Source: an uncultured bacterium (GTDB taxonomy: Bacteria > Bacillota > Clostridia > Lachnospirales > Lachnospiraceae). Taken from it: a stretch of DNA of 64,000 nucleotides. The stretch spans positions 24,032 to 88,031 of the forward strand of contig CAOKFN010000014.1 of the NCBI GenBank assembly GCA_948467735.1, given 5' to 3'. The notes beneath the pieces were generated by a model. That model searched no databases and was not told the origin of the DNA. It was given only the letters and a program-made list of their open reading frames with translations. The translations under genes were made by a program, and so were the position numbers. This document shows positions 18,404 through 27,038 of this stretch, one piece after another. The stretch's first letter is position 1, and each line of letters begins with the position of its first letter.

Positions 18404-19573
18404 TTATCTTTCCATCTGTACGGCCGCCTGCACCACCTTCGATTTCACATTGGAACCGCTGCAATAATCACATGCCGTAATATACTTTTGATTCAATACT
18501 TTTTTTAGTTCTTCTCTTTTTTGCTTCATATCAATTGCAGGTTCATCAAAATAAACCACTTCATCGGCACCGTTCGTAAATATCCCTAATTGTTCTCCGT
18601 GCGCCGCCCTTGGACACAAATAAAATCTGCCTCTGTAAAATGTATAACATCTGGCCATATAACAACCGGAAAAAATTTTTTCCAGCATTTCTTCCGAATA
18701 ATTCCTTTTGGATAAATCTCCCATGTCGTACCAATCTTCATATGGGTGTATATAATGTTCGATATCATTCTCTGACAATACCTTATCCAATGTCCCTAGG
18801 TTTCTGCTATATTTCCCATAATCGGACATATGTACGGATATCTTTTTATTCCTTAAGCTATCAATCACAGCCTGTTTCGGCACAATGGTAGAATTCGTAT
18901 AGATGGCAATTCTCTTAATTTTATCATTTTTTACAAATGCATTAAGAAGCCTGTCCAGATCCTGACAGATAAAAGGCTCTCCTCCCAATATCCTCATTTC
19001 CAACAGAATGTCGATAGTATCTAAAAAAACTTGGAAAGACCTAATAATTTGTTCCATATCCAATGTGGAAGGATTATTATAATATTGCATTAAATTAGCG
19101 CAGTCTCGACATTTTAGCGTACATTTTTCAGTCACGACCACTTCACAATGGCCAAGTATCAATTCCTTTCCGTCGCAATGATTTATAGTATTCAAATATT
19201 TCTGATAATTTTTCTTTTCATCCAAAGCATATTCCGTCAAATCTGCCTCATTGATATCCTCCATCAACTGAGCCTCAATATCATATATGTATTCTGCATT
19301 CAAATTCTGCAAAAAAGCCAGCATATCATAAAAATAGTTATATGAAGCAATCAATATCACATCATCAAGATGATTGACAAGCTCCTCCGGCGCAATGACG
19401 GGAACTCCTAAATAATCTCCTCCGGCATATGCGCGGTCCGCAAAAAAATCCACCGAAAGGCCTTCCGCTTCCAATCCCTTCAGCGCAATCTCACCGTATC
19501 TTCCCGCTCCGTAAACGATTATTTTTTGTCCCTCTCTTAAATCCGAACTATAAAATCCCTTTGTCAGTCTCAT
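18404..19573 (-). CDS. Radical SAM protein with N-terminal Rossmann-like module
   Basis: 389 residues. Module at ~17-100 (IIVYGAGRYGEIALK, FFADRAY), then a radical SAM core with CTLKCRDC cysteines at 151, 155 and 158, ILGGEPFICQDL and IYTNSTIVP. C-terminal cysteines (GCYMARCY, LCPRA, CDYC) suggest one or more further iron-sulfur clusters. The ATG at 19573 is preferred over 19585 because GGAGGA lies five bases before it. The architecture matches the gene at 23231, with which it probably shares a reaction type. Substrate unknown. Confidence 0.86.
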   Translation of the reverse strand: MRLTKGFYSSDLREGQKIIVYGAGRYGEIALKGLEAEGLSVDFFADRAYAGGDYLGVPVIAPEELVNHLDDVILIASYNYFYDMLAFLQNLNAEYIYDIEAQLMEDINEADLTEYALDEKKNYQKYLNTINHCDGKELILGHCEVVVTEKCTLKCRDCANLMQYYNNPSTLDMEQIIRSFQVFLDTIDILLEMRILGGEPFICQDLDRLLNAFVKNDKIKRIAIYTNSTIVPKQAVIDSLRNKKISVHMSDYGKYSRNLGTLDKVLSENDIEHYIHPYEDWYDMGDLSKRNYSEEMLEKIFSGCYMARCYTFYRGRFYLCPRAAHGEQLGIFTNGADEVVYFDEPAIDMKQKREELKKVLNQKYITACDYCSGSNVKSKVVQAAVQMER

Positions 19574-19644
19574 CGCTTCCTCCATAAACGATAGCTCTTC
19601 ACACCCTCATTATGCTCCGTTTGAAAACTTTAATAAGTTTTCTC

Positions 19645-21075
19645 TTATCCGATTATGCGCAGTTCTTCCTCCACACATTGTATCGCTTTGATAATTTCTT
19701 CAGGTTCTACCGACACTACACAAGGAGCCATTCCTTCTACTCTGATTTCATTTGGACAATCCCAGTATCTGCAACCTTCACATTTTGTCCACTCGCTCAT
19801 GACATAATGGATGGTTTTCTTCTCATGTTTAAAATGGCCCAAATCGCCCTTTCCATATATCATGACAGACCTTTTCCCTAATATTACCGACGCATTCCAC
19901 ATGCCCGAATCCAAACCGATATAATATCGACATTTGCTGATAACAGCCATTGACTCTACTAAACTTAATTGATTGATATAACTGACAACATTTTCAATGG
20001 GTTTGTCTGCTCCCACTAGCTTTCTGTAAAATTCCTCGTCATATGCCCCGGCTCCTATAAACACCATGGCCTTGGATTGTTTTCTCAAATAGTCATACAC
20101 TTGTTTAAACTTCTCTACGGGATATTGCCTCATTTTATTGGCAGCTCCCATGTTTATCGCAATAAATTTATCCGGCAGCGCAAAATCTACCTTCACCCGC
20201 TCAATCTCTGCCGCTACATTATTATTCTCCTCACACTCCTCCTTGACGCTTCTGCCCAATATTTTTTCCAACATACTATAATCCTTATCAATAACATAAT
20301 ATTCTTCCGGGGCATAGTATATTTGAGGTACATTTAAAATATACTTATTCAAATATCGCATTTTTAAATGAAACCTCATATCACATAGGTTGTACGAAAA
20401 CTTGAAATACTGGGAATTAAGATATCTCAATTTCTCCAAACGATATTCCCTGTCTTTTGAAAACATTTCTTTTTCTATATGTATAATATTTTTTGAAAGC
20501 AGCTGCATATACTCGCCAATATTCCTTTGTTCCGTATCATCCACCAAAAAGAAAACGTTTTCTTTTCCGAACGCGTTCATTAAAGTTTTGCACACGCCTG
20601 TTTTCACAAGGACATCACCAATATGTCCATAAACCTCAACCAAAATTTTATTAGCTGCATTATCATCATAATTGTCAAAATATTTCTTAAGTTCTTTTCG
20701 GTCTGCTTCTATTTCCTCCCATGAATTTACCGGACATTCTTCCAACGCGTAAACTTCTTTTACCCCCATCTGAGACAGCTGTCCGGAGATTCGCTCAAAC
20801 CAAAAGCTTGCTATGATCACTAATGGTTTTACCAGTTCAACTATACTTTCAGGCGTTATCACTGGAATCCCTTCCACATCCTGCCCGGCTATTGTCAAAT
20901 CGTTGTCGGAAAAAAAAGAAACCTTTATTCCAAATCCTTCCAGCCCGCGCTTTACCCTGCGTCCATATTCCCAAGTTCCAAAAACTACAACAGTACTTTT
21001 ATTCTTCTCAAAAATCCTTTTTAACTCATCAATCTCTATGATCTGATATTCTATGTCTCGTTTATTCTTTTTCAT
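19645..21075 (-). CDS. Family 9 (heptosyltransferase-like) glycosyltransferase with N-terminal module
   Basis: 476 residues. Module at ~28-115 (VVVFGTWEYGRRVKRG, SFFSDND). From ~143 a GT9-type domain appears (ILVEVYGHIGDVLVKTGVC), with AINMGAANKMRQYP, a VFIGAGAYDEEF strand, YYIGLDSGMWNA and a Cys-rich CEGCRYWDCPNE near the end. GT9 enzymes such as WaaC and WaaF use ADP-heptose. The ADP-heptose genes lie 3-6 kb upstream in the same operon, which makes a heptosyl transfer the best guess for this protein. Confidence 0.85.
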   Translation of the reverse strand: MKKNKRDIEYQIIEIDELKRIFEKNKSTVVVFGTWEYGRRVKRGLEGFGIKVSFFSDNDLTIAGQDVEGIPVITPESIVELVKPLVIIASFWFERISGQLSQMGVKEVYALEECPVNSWEEIEADRKELKKYFDNYDDNAANKILVEVYGHIGDVLVKTGVCKTLMNAFGKENVFFLVDDTEQRNIGEYMQLLSKNIIHIEKEMFSKDREYRLEKLRYLNSQYFKFSYNLCDMRFHLKMRYLNKYILNVPQIYYAPEEYYVIDKDYSMLEKILGRSVKEECEENNNVAAEIERVKVDFALPDKFIAINMGAANKMRQYPVEKFKQVYDYLRKQSKAMVFIGAGAYDEEFYRKLVGADKPIENVVSYINQLSLVESMAVISKCRYYIGLDSGMWNASVILGKRSVMIYGKGDLGHFKHEKKTIHYVMSEWTKCEGCRYWDCPNEIRVEGMAPCVVSVEPEEIIKAIQCVEEELRIIG

Positions 21076-21079
21076 GATT

Positions 21080-23212
21080 TTAGAAAATCTTTACTTCCTC
21101 TCTGCGCAGAAAAGAATCCTCCCTATAAAATATTTCTTTAATTTCTTCAGAAAATTTGCAATTATCCATTATTATCCCAAACAATTTATCTATAAACAGT
21201 GGATTACAATTTAATGCTTTCATTTTCACATTCTTACATATTTTCAGATAGTCATGTATAAATTCTTTTGCCCCATCATTCATTATTTCCCTTGCTTTGA
21301 AATACTGTTGATTTTTCCCTGCTTCATTACAAACGACTTGTCCAAAGTCATCAATATACTTTACCATCCCATGTGGAGCAGTTAAAAATGATTCTATTAA
21401 ATGAAGCCGCCTGTATACATTGCTTTCTGCCGCCTGCTTATCATCTTCATGTTGAAAACAGGCTTTCATTTTAATTCTTTTTAGATTAGAATTACTGCAC
21501 GACAAATTAGCGTAGAAATAGTAACCCTGAACCGTGTTTTCCAATAATTTCTGAATACTGTTCTGAATACTTCCCGTATATCCGGTATCAACTATCGCAC
21601 ATCTTTGGATGCCGCATACACTTTTCAAATACCTTCTGTAATTCCTGCTTTCTTTACCGATCTCGCTTCTCAACAGGCTCTCATATGGTTTTATCATTTC
21701 CAGAACCTTATCATAGTCTTCGCTGATATTAATTGTTTCTTTGCCCGCCGCCTGATCTATGCTTACCTCAAATCTATCCTCCATAAAATCTGCGAAACAG
21801 CCAATATAGGGAAGTTTGCAGACTTCTTTAAAATCATGTTCATTCTGAATCGCCGCCACATTGGCAGCACGCCTTGACGCCGCCAGATATTTTCCCTTAA
21901 GAGAAATTTCCCCAGCCATTTCCTTGCACATATACTCAAAACAATTATAAATGAAATATCCGTCTCTGGCAGCAAATAACAATACTTCTATATCATCCTG
22001 TACCGCATTTTCAATTACCCATTGCAGAAAAGACAATATAACAGGTCCCCACACACAGTATCCAAAGTCTTTTTTCTGCTGTATGATCACCTCGCCCCTG
22101 CTCTCATTCAGCACGTAAGGATTATTGAACAATCTGGATTTTATAAGCCCCTTTATGAGCATATCTAAACATGTCCCCTCTAAACCCTCAATTTCACATA
22201 ACGACGAATTTTTAAACATCTCCGTACCGTTCATAATATATGAGGCGTCTATACCATACCGTATGGGCATGTCTACGTCACTTTTTTCATTATCGCCTAT
22301 ATGAACCGCTTTCCTGCCTGACAAAATGGAATCTGCAAAATATTCCCAAAGGGCGCCGGAACTTTTACTCTTTTTAATATAACCGGATTCAATAAAATGA
22401 CCCTCATCTACCTTAATACCATATCTTCCCAAGAGCTCCATAAGAAATTCTTTGGGCAGATACATATCTGTTACAATATATAATTCTTTCCCGTCATGCA
22501 TCAAATCTTTATAAAGAGATATCATTTCTTTTCTGGGTGCCGAAACCTCCGCTTCAATCAGCAGTTCTAACGATTTAATCCACTCCCAATCCCTACGGCT
22601 GATCGTCTGATCTATGGCTTTCATTTCATCGTACAGCTCTTCAAAATCATAATTTTCTCCCAAATTAAGAATTGCCTGCCTTCTGGTATTCATAATTTTT
22701 TTGCCTGCCGCAAGCTCCAGCAGGGAAAATACATCCATCGGCGCAGTCAGCCTGCGCTCGATTAGTGTGTCATACAAATCAAATGAAACCACAGGATAAC
22801 CGGATACTCGCGCCTTTAGTCCATCCCTATTTTCTTCCCAATACTTTAACTCCTCATTACGTTTTATCCTTTTTTGCGCTCTGCTTCCATCTGCAAAAAA
22901 AATAGGTGTCTTCATTTCACAAATTCTGTCGTAAATGGTTCCCCAGTAGCTCTCCGCCGTATTGATAATTATTATGTCCGCGCTATTTTCTGCATCCTGC
23001 TTTGATAATATGGGCAATCCATAATACAATCTGCCTATGTTTTCCGCTCCCCTATCCATTAACCCGACCACATTATATTTTCCCTTGATAACCGGCATGA
23101 TCATAGCAGTTCGCAGGCCCGCACCATATAAAACAATTCTCTTTTCTTTATACTCATGAAAAGCCTTATCAAACTCCTCCTGTAGAGCAGCTTCCTTTGC
23201 GTTCGTCTGCAT
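21080..23212 (-). CDS. HAD-type protein with N-terminal Rossmann-like module
   Basis: 710 residues. The module is at ~22-110 (RIVLYGAGLRTAM, GLMDRG), followed by a HAD domain from ~140 (VVSFDLYDTLIERR as motif I, IVTDMYL as motif II, HIGDNEKSDVDM as motif III) and the same long middle domain as in the gene at 2357 (shared LLFAARDGYFI-like segment and a VDTGYTGS segment). As there, the residue two after the motif I Asp is not Asp. Only 4 bases separate it from the GT9 gene downstream. Enzymatic role unknown; the family is a frequent companion of glycosyltransferases. Confidence 0.75.
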   Translation of the reverse strand: MQTNAKEAALQEEFDKAFHEYKEKRIVLYGAGLRTAMIMPVIKGKYNVVGLMDRGAENIGRLYYGLPILSKQDAENSADIIIINTAESYWGTIYDRICEMKTPIFFADGSRAQKRIKRNEELKYWEENRDGLKARVSGYPVVSFDLYDTLIERRLTAPMDVFSLLELAAGKKIMNTRRQAILNLGENYDFEELYDEMKAIDQTISRRDWEWIKSLELLIEAEVSAPRKEMISLYKDLMHDGKELYIVTDMYLPKEFLMELLGRYGIKVDEGHFIESGYIKKSKSSGALWEYFADSILSGRKAVHIGDNEKSDVDMPIRYGIDASYIMNGTEMFKNSSLCEIEGLEGTCLDMLIKGLIKSRLFNNPYVLNESRGEVIIQQKKDFGYCVWGPVILSFLQWVIENAVQDDIEVLLFAARDGYFIYNCFEYMCKEMAGEISLKGKYLAASRRAANVAAIQNEHDFKEVCKLPYIGCFADFMEDRFEVSIDQAAGKETINISEDYDKVLEMIKPYESLLRSEIGKESRNYRRYLKSVCGIQRCAIVDTGYTGSIQNSIQKLLENTVQGYYFYANLSCSNSNLKRIKMKACFQHEDDKQAAESNVYRRLHLIESFLTAPHGMVKYIDDFGQVVCNEAGKNQQYFKAREIMNDGAKEFIHDYLKICKNVKMKALNCNPLFIDKLFGIIMDNCKFSEEIKEIFYREDSFLRREEVKIF

Positions 23213-23230
23213 ATGTTTACCCTCTCACTC

Positions 23231-24361
23231 TTACATTTGGATGCCCGCGGGTACAACGGCTTGATTGTCTGCGCCGCATCCTCCACATAATCGGCAGAAA
23301 TTAATTTCCTTGTCCACATCGCCTAAGACAAACCTCAGCATATCTTCCTGCTTAGTATGATCCCCGTCCCCTCCCTCAAGGCTCAAATATTCTTGTGGAA
23401 ACGCCTTATACAGACCGGCTTTCTCCGCGCTCCAAATTACATTGCAATAGTAAATCCTCTTTTCGTTTAATCCTCTCCATGTAACGCCGCATTCTTTCCT
23501 ATGCTTTTCCACCTCCGAATAACAGCAGGGCGAATGAGGAAAACCAAAGTCTTTCCATTCCAAGTCCTGCAAAACTCTATAAGAAATGTTCTGCTCCTCA
23601 AACAAAGCACATAGCTGCTTGATCTTATGATTGTAACTTGAATATTTTGAATAATCGCTCACTTTAATTTCAACATGACATTTTTTAATCAGTTTGACCA
23701 GTTCTTCCCGAGGCATCACCGTCCCATTGGTGGTTATTTTTATATGGTCGATTTTGTCTAAGTATTTTTCTGACAGGCAGCGAAGAACAGCCGCCGCGTT
23801 TCCATTCAAAAAGGGTTCTCCTCCGACTATGCTAAAATGATACACATAGTCAAATTTTGAAAAGAAAAAATCCAAAGACTCTTTTAATTCTTCCTCTGTC
23901 ACTTTTTCGTGGTTGTGGTAATATGGCACAAACATATTACAATTTTTACATTTTAAAGAACATAAAGTAGTCACAGCCATGTCCACCTGATAAATCCTTG
24001 CCTGCTTTTTACAAATCCAATACCATTCGGTTACAAATCTGTCTATCCCGCAGAAATCTTCATATTCTTTTAGTCCCAAGGCCTCCAGTTCTCTTTTCAT
24101 GCTTTTTTGAATCGACTGCACTACCGTCATTAAGATAATTTTACATTTACCACATTTCGGTTCTGCGTCATAAATATTCAAAACCGGGATATCCCTAAAT
24201 ATCGTATTCTCCTTTTCGGGATCATTATCTATAATTGCTAAAATGTTGAAGTCCTTTGCCAATGTATCGATGTGCTGCCTAGTTACGTTTCCCAAACCAT
24301 AGAGCATGATTTCCTTGATATTTTTCCAGTCTTCTTTTAACTTTCCAAATTGTTTACTCAT
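23231..24361 (-). CDS. Radical SAM protein with N-terminal Rossmann-like module
   Basis: 376 residues. Module at ~16-105 (IMLYGLGNVTRQHI, AIIDND), radical SAM core with CSLKCKNC cysteines at 134, 138 and 141, followed by IVGGEPFLNGN and KITTNGTVMP. A C-terminal CRLCGGCGAD could ligate an additional cluster. It overlaps the rfaE2 gene by 8 bases, so it is co-translated with the heptose-activation genes; modification of a heptose-containing glycan is therefore conceivable, but this is inference. Confidence 0.86.
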   Translation of the reverse strand: MSKQFGKLKEDWKNIKEIMLYGLGNVTRQHIDTLAKDFNILAIIDNDPEKENTIFRDIPVLNIYDAEPKCGKCKIILMTVVQSIQKSMKRELEALGLKEYEDFCGIDRFVTEWYWICKKQARIYQVDMAVTTLCSLKCKNCNMFVPYYHNHEKVTEEELKESLDFFFSKFDYVYHFSIVGGEPFLNGNAAAVLRCLSEKYLDKIDHIKITTNGTVMPREELVKLIKKCHVEIKVSDYSKYSSYNHKIKQLCALFEEQNISYRVLQDLEWKDFGFPHSPCCYSEVEKHRKECGVTWRGLNEKRIYYCNVIWSAEKAGLYKAFPQEYLSLEGGDGDHTKQEDMLRFVLGDVDKEINFCRLCGGCGADNQAVVPAGIQM

Positions 24362-24839
24362 TTCCCATTTCCTTCAATATTTGATGAATTACATTTGTGG
24401 TAGAGCAATTATCCAACATATTAACATATTTAATCTGCCCCCCATATTTATTCACAATTTCGCTTTCCGGGATTAAAACCTTCCGGTACTCTTCCCCTTT
24501 TACAAAGACATCCGGTTTAATTTTCCCGATTATTTCGCATGGGGTTTTTTCTTCAAAAATTACTATATATTTCACACACTCCAATCCGGATAGTACAATG
24601 GCCCTGTTAATTTGTGAATTAATTGGCCGCGCGTCGCCTTTATTGCTTTTGATAGAAGTGTCCGAATTAAGCAGAACAATCAATACATCTCCCATAGCCG
24701 CCGCTTCTTCCAAATACATAACATGTCCCGCATGAAGAATATCAAAACATCCTCCGGCTGCCACCACCGTTTTTCCCTCATTTTTTAGTTTCTCTCTTAT
24801 ATCAATGAGTTCATGCAGTTCAACTATTTTTTTCTTCAT
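24354..24839 (-). CDS. rfaE2: D-glycero-beta-D-manno-heptose 1-phosphate adenylyltransferase
   Basis: 161 residues, the usual size for the separate adenylyltransferase domain that is fused to the kinase in enterobacterial HldE. The nucleotidyltransferase HxGH signature is in GGCFDILHAGHVMYLEE (~29-45), with SDTSIKSNKG after it. It makes ADP-heptose from heptose 1-phosphate and ATP. AAGGAG lies five bases before the ATG, and the first 20 bases overlap the kinase gene upstream. Together with gmhA, gmhB and rfaE1 it completes the pathway to ADP-D-glycero-beta-D-manno-heptose. Confidence 0.95.
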   Translation of the reverse strand: MKKKIVELHELIDIREKLKNEGKTVVAAGGCFDILHAGHVMYLEEAAAMGDVLIVLLNSDTSIKSNKGDARPINSQINRAIVLSGLECVKYIVIFEEKTPCEIIGKIKPDVFVKGEEYRKVLIPESEIVNKYGGQIKYVNMLDNCSTTNVIHQILKEMGNE

Positions 24840-25815
24840 GGACTCTCCTTACCAATTCATCTGCATTAAGCGTTGACGTTCCGTTCTTTCCAATCACTAC
24901 GCCGGCAGCAAGATTTGCCAGCTGCACAGAAACCTCCATAGACAATCCGCAGGTTAATCCTAAAGTTAAGACGCTGATAACCGTATCTCCTGCACCAGTG
25001 ACATCATATACAGACATTGCTTTTGATGCGATATCATTTCTTTTCATGTGCGGCCTGAATATTGAAATTCCGTCCGGCCCCCTAGTCACCACTAAACATT
25101 TTGCCCCTGATCTCCTTAAATAAATCTCTCCGGCCCTGCTCAAACTATTGTCATCTTGTATTTTTACGCCTGCCGCTTCCTCCAGCTCCGTATTATTTGG
25201 CTTCACGAAATCAGCATTTGCAAAACATTCTATATTTTTACTTTTGGAGTCAACTGCCGCCACAATATGCCGCTCATTGCATAACGCTATCATCTCTGAG
25301 ACAAACACCCCGCTGCTCAATACTCCCTTGCTATAATCAGATAAAATGACCGCATCTACTTCCCCGATCATCTGCTTCAAATATTCCCTTATCTTCTCTT
25401 GACATATTGCACTAATATTAGCTATTCTTTCATGATCCACCCTGAGCAGCTGCTGTCCCCTCGTTGCAAATCTGGTTTTAACGCTTGTTGTCCTATCTTC
25501 TGATAAAATATTGGTTACATCTATCCCCTTGAGTGCCAGTTCTTTTCGCAGCCAACTTCCTGCTTCATCATTTCCAACGACCCCGGAAACACACACATCG
25601 GCGCCCAATTCCCTGAGATTGTTAGCCACATTTGCGGCCCCGCCTGCCTTCAAACACCTATCTGTATAATTCAATATAGGAACAGGTGCTTCAGGAGAAA
25701 TTCTATTCACTTTCCCTATAATATACTCATCGACAATTAAATCCCCAATAACTGCAATCTTCCTGCATTTAAACTGATTCTTCACAATGTCGCATATCCC
25801 TGACTCATCCCACAT
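24820..25815 (-). CDS. rfaE1: D-glycero-beta-D-manno-heptose 7-phosphate kinase
   Basis: 331-residue PfkB-family sugar kinase. Visible are the N-terminal VIGDLIVDEYIIGKV strand, GGAANVANNLRELG substrate-binding segment, and the C-terminal anion-hole/catalytic motif DVTGAGDTV with its Asp base. It phosphorylates heptose 7-phosphate at C1 to give the 1,7-bisphosphate. The ATG at 25815 is chosen (GGAG seven bases upstream); it overlaps the gmhA stop by 11 bases. The gene is separate from rfaE2, as in many bacteria other than Enterobacteria. Confidence 0.95.
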   Translation of the reverse strand: MWDESGICDIVKNQFKCRKIAVIGDLIVDEYIIGKVNRISPEAPVPILNYTDRCLKAGGAANVANNLRELGADVCVSGVVGNDEAGSWLRKELALKGIDVTNILSEDRTTSVKTRFATRGQQLLRVDHERIANISAICQEKIREYLKQMIGEVDAVILSDYSKGVLSSGVFVSEMIALCNERHIVAAVDSKSKNIECFANADFVKPNNTELEEAAGVKIQDDNSLSRAGEIYLRRSGAKCLVVTRGPDGISIFRPHMKRNDIASKAMSVYDVTGAGDTVISVLTLGLTCGLSMEVSVQLANLAAGVVIGKNGTSTLNADELVRRVHEEKNS

Positions 25816-26392
25816 TATTTTTCTCCATATACATCCTATCAATTATTTCACATAGAAGGTGAATTATAAAAATATGCATCTCCTGTATTCTGGGCGTACT
25901 ATCTGAGGGAACAACAATGGCCATATCACACTCTTTCGCAATGACTCCCCCATCATTTCCTAATAACCCCAGCACCTTTAATTCTCTGTTTTTTGCTTCC
26001 CTGACCGCATTGATAATGTTACAAGAATTACCGCTGGTAGAAATGCCAAAAAATACATCTCCTTTATTTCCTAACGAATATACCTGTCTGGAAAATACAT
26101 TCTCATACCCATAATCATTGCTCACACTTGTAATAACCGATGGATCAACGCACAAAGAAATTGCTCCCAATGATTCTCTCTCAAATATGTAACGTCCCAC
26201 CAATTCTGCTGCAAAATGCTGCGCATCTGCGGCGCTGCCGCCGTTTCCCGCAATTAATATCTTTTTTCCGGCTAAGACGGCTCTGCCCAAAATTTCTCCA
26301 GCTTCATTCACTTTATCCAAAAAATCCACCTCAGATAATCTTTGTAACAGCATTATCTTTTCTTTCATTATAGCATCCAGTTCTTTAACCAT
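25805..26392 (-). CDS. gmhA: Sedoheptulose 7-phosphate isomerase (SIS domain)
   Basis: 195 residues, standard GmhA length. A single SIS domain is shown by ILIAGNGGSAADAQHFAAELVG, FFGISTSGNSCNII and LGLLGNDGG. The enzyme converts sedoheptulose 7-phosphate to D-glycero-D-manno-heptose 7-phosphate, the first committed step. Gene order gmhB, gmhA, rfaE1, rfaE2 follows the direction of transcription with gaps or overlaps of at most 13 bases. Confidence 0.95.
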   Translation of the reverse strand: MVKELDAIMKEKIMLLQRLSEVDFLDKVNEAGEILGRAVLAGKKILIAGNGGSAADAQHFAAELVGRYIFERESLGAISLCVDPSVITSVSNDYGYENVFSRQVYSLGNKGDVFFGISTSGNSCNIINAVREAKNRELKVLGLLGNDGGVIAKECDMAIVVPSDSTPRIQEMHIFIIHLLCEIIDRMYMEKNNVG

Positions 26393-26405
26393 AATTGTTA
26401 CCCCA

Positions 26406-26972
26406 TTATTTACAATAGTAATCTGCTGCCTGCAGGATTCCGCCCTTCATAAAATGAATTCTTTGGCGCGCATCATAATATTCACAATCTGCGTATACAC
26501 ATACACCCTCTGTAAAACCATTTCCGCATATTTTCAAATCTCTTATTTTATCCCCAATAGCAATCGACCCGGACAATTCTATATTATTTTCCTTAACTGC
26601 CCTTTCAAACATCCCCAGTTTCGGTTTCCTACAGTCACAATGTATTCTATATTTAGGTATCACTGCGTTCGGCAGATGGGGGCAGTAATACACTGCTTTT
26701 AAATCGATTCCTCGCGCAGCCAGCTCCCTGACAAACCACTTTTCTAATTTCAAATATTCTTCTTCCTTAAAGTACCCTCTCGCAATACCTGATTGATTGG
26801 ATAGAACTATTAAATCATACCCTGCTTCTTTAAATTTCTTCATTCCTTCTATGGAGCCTTCTAGAAATTCAAAATCTTCCCTGCGATATACATATCCTTT
26901 GTCAACATTTATCGTTCCATCCCTATCTAAAAAAACCGCTTTAGGTTTTAAGAAATCTCTGCCTATTTCCAC
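26406..26972 (-). CDS. gmhB: D-glycero-D-manno-heptose 1,7-bisphosphate phosphatase
   Basis: 188-residue HAD phosphatase. Motif I FLDRDGTIN with both aspartates, motif II VLSNQSGIARG, the zinc-binding loop with CPH and CDCRKP, and motif III AIGDKIRDL are all present and match the GmhB family. It removes the C7 phosphate before adenylylation. Start is a GTG at 26972 preceded by a run of G residues; no in-frame ATG is available before the motif. First gene of the ADP-heptose set in transcription order. Confidence 0.93.
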   Translation of the reverse strand: MEIGRDFLKPKAVFLDRDGTINVDKGYVYRREDFEFLEGSIEGMKKFKEAGYDLIVLSNQSGIARGYFKEEEYLKLEKWFVRELAARGIDLKAVYYCPHLPNAVIPKYRIHCDCRKPKLGMFERAVKENNIELSGSIAIGDKIRDLKICGNGFTEGVCVYADCEYYDARQRIHFMKGGILQAADYYCK

Positions 26973-27038
26973 CCGGACCCCCCCGGCAGGAACTGCTTTG
27001 AACCGAACATCCTCTTTATTTTCCTGCCCTCCTGTATA

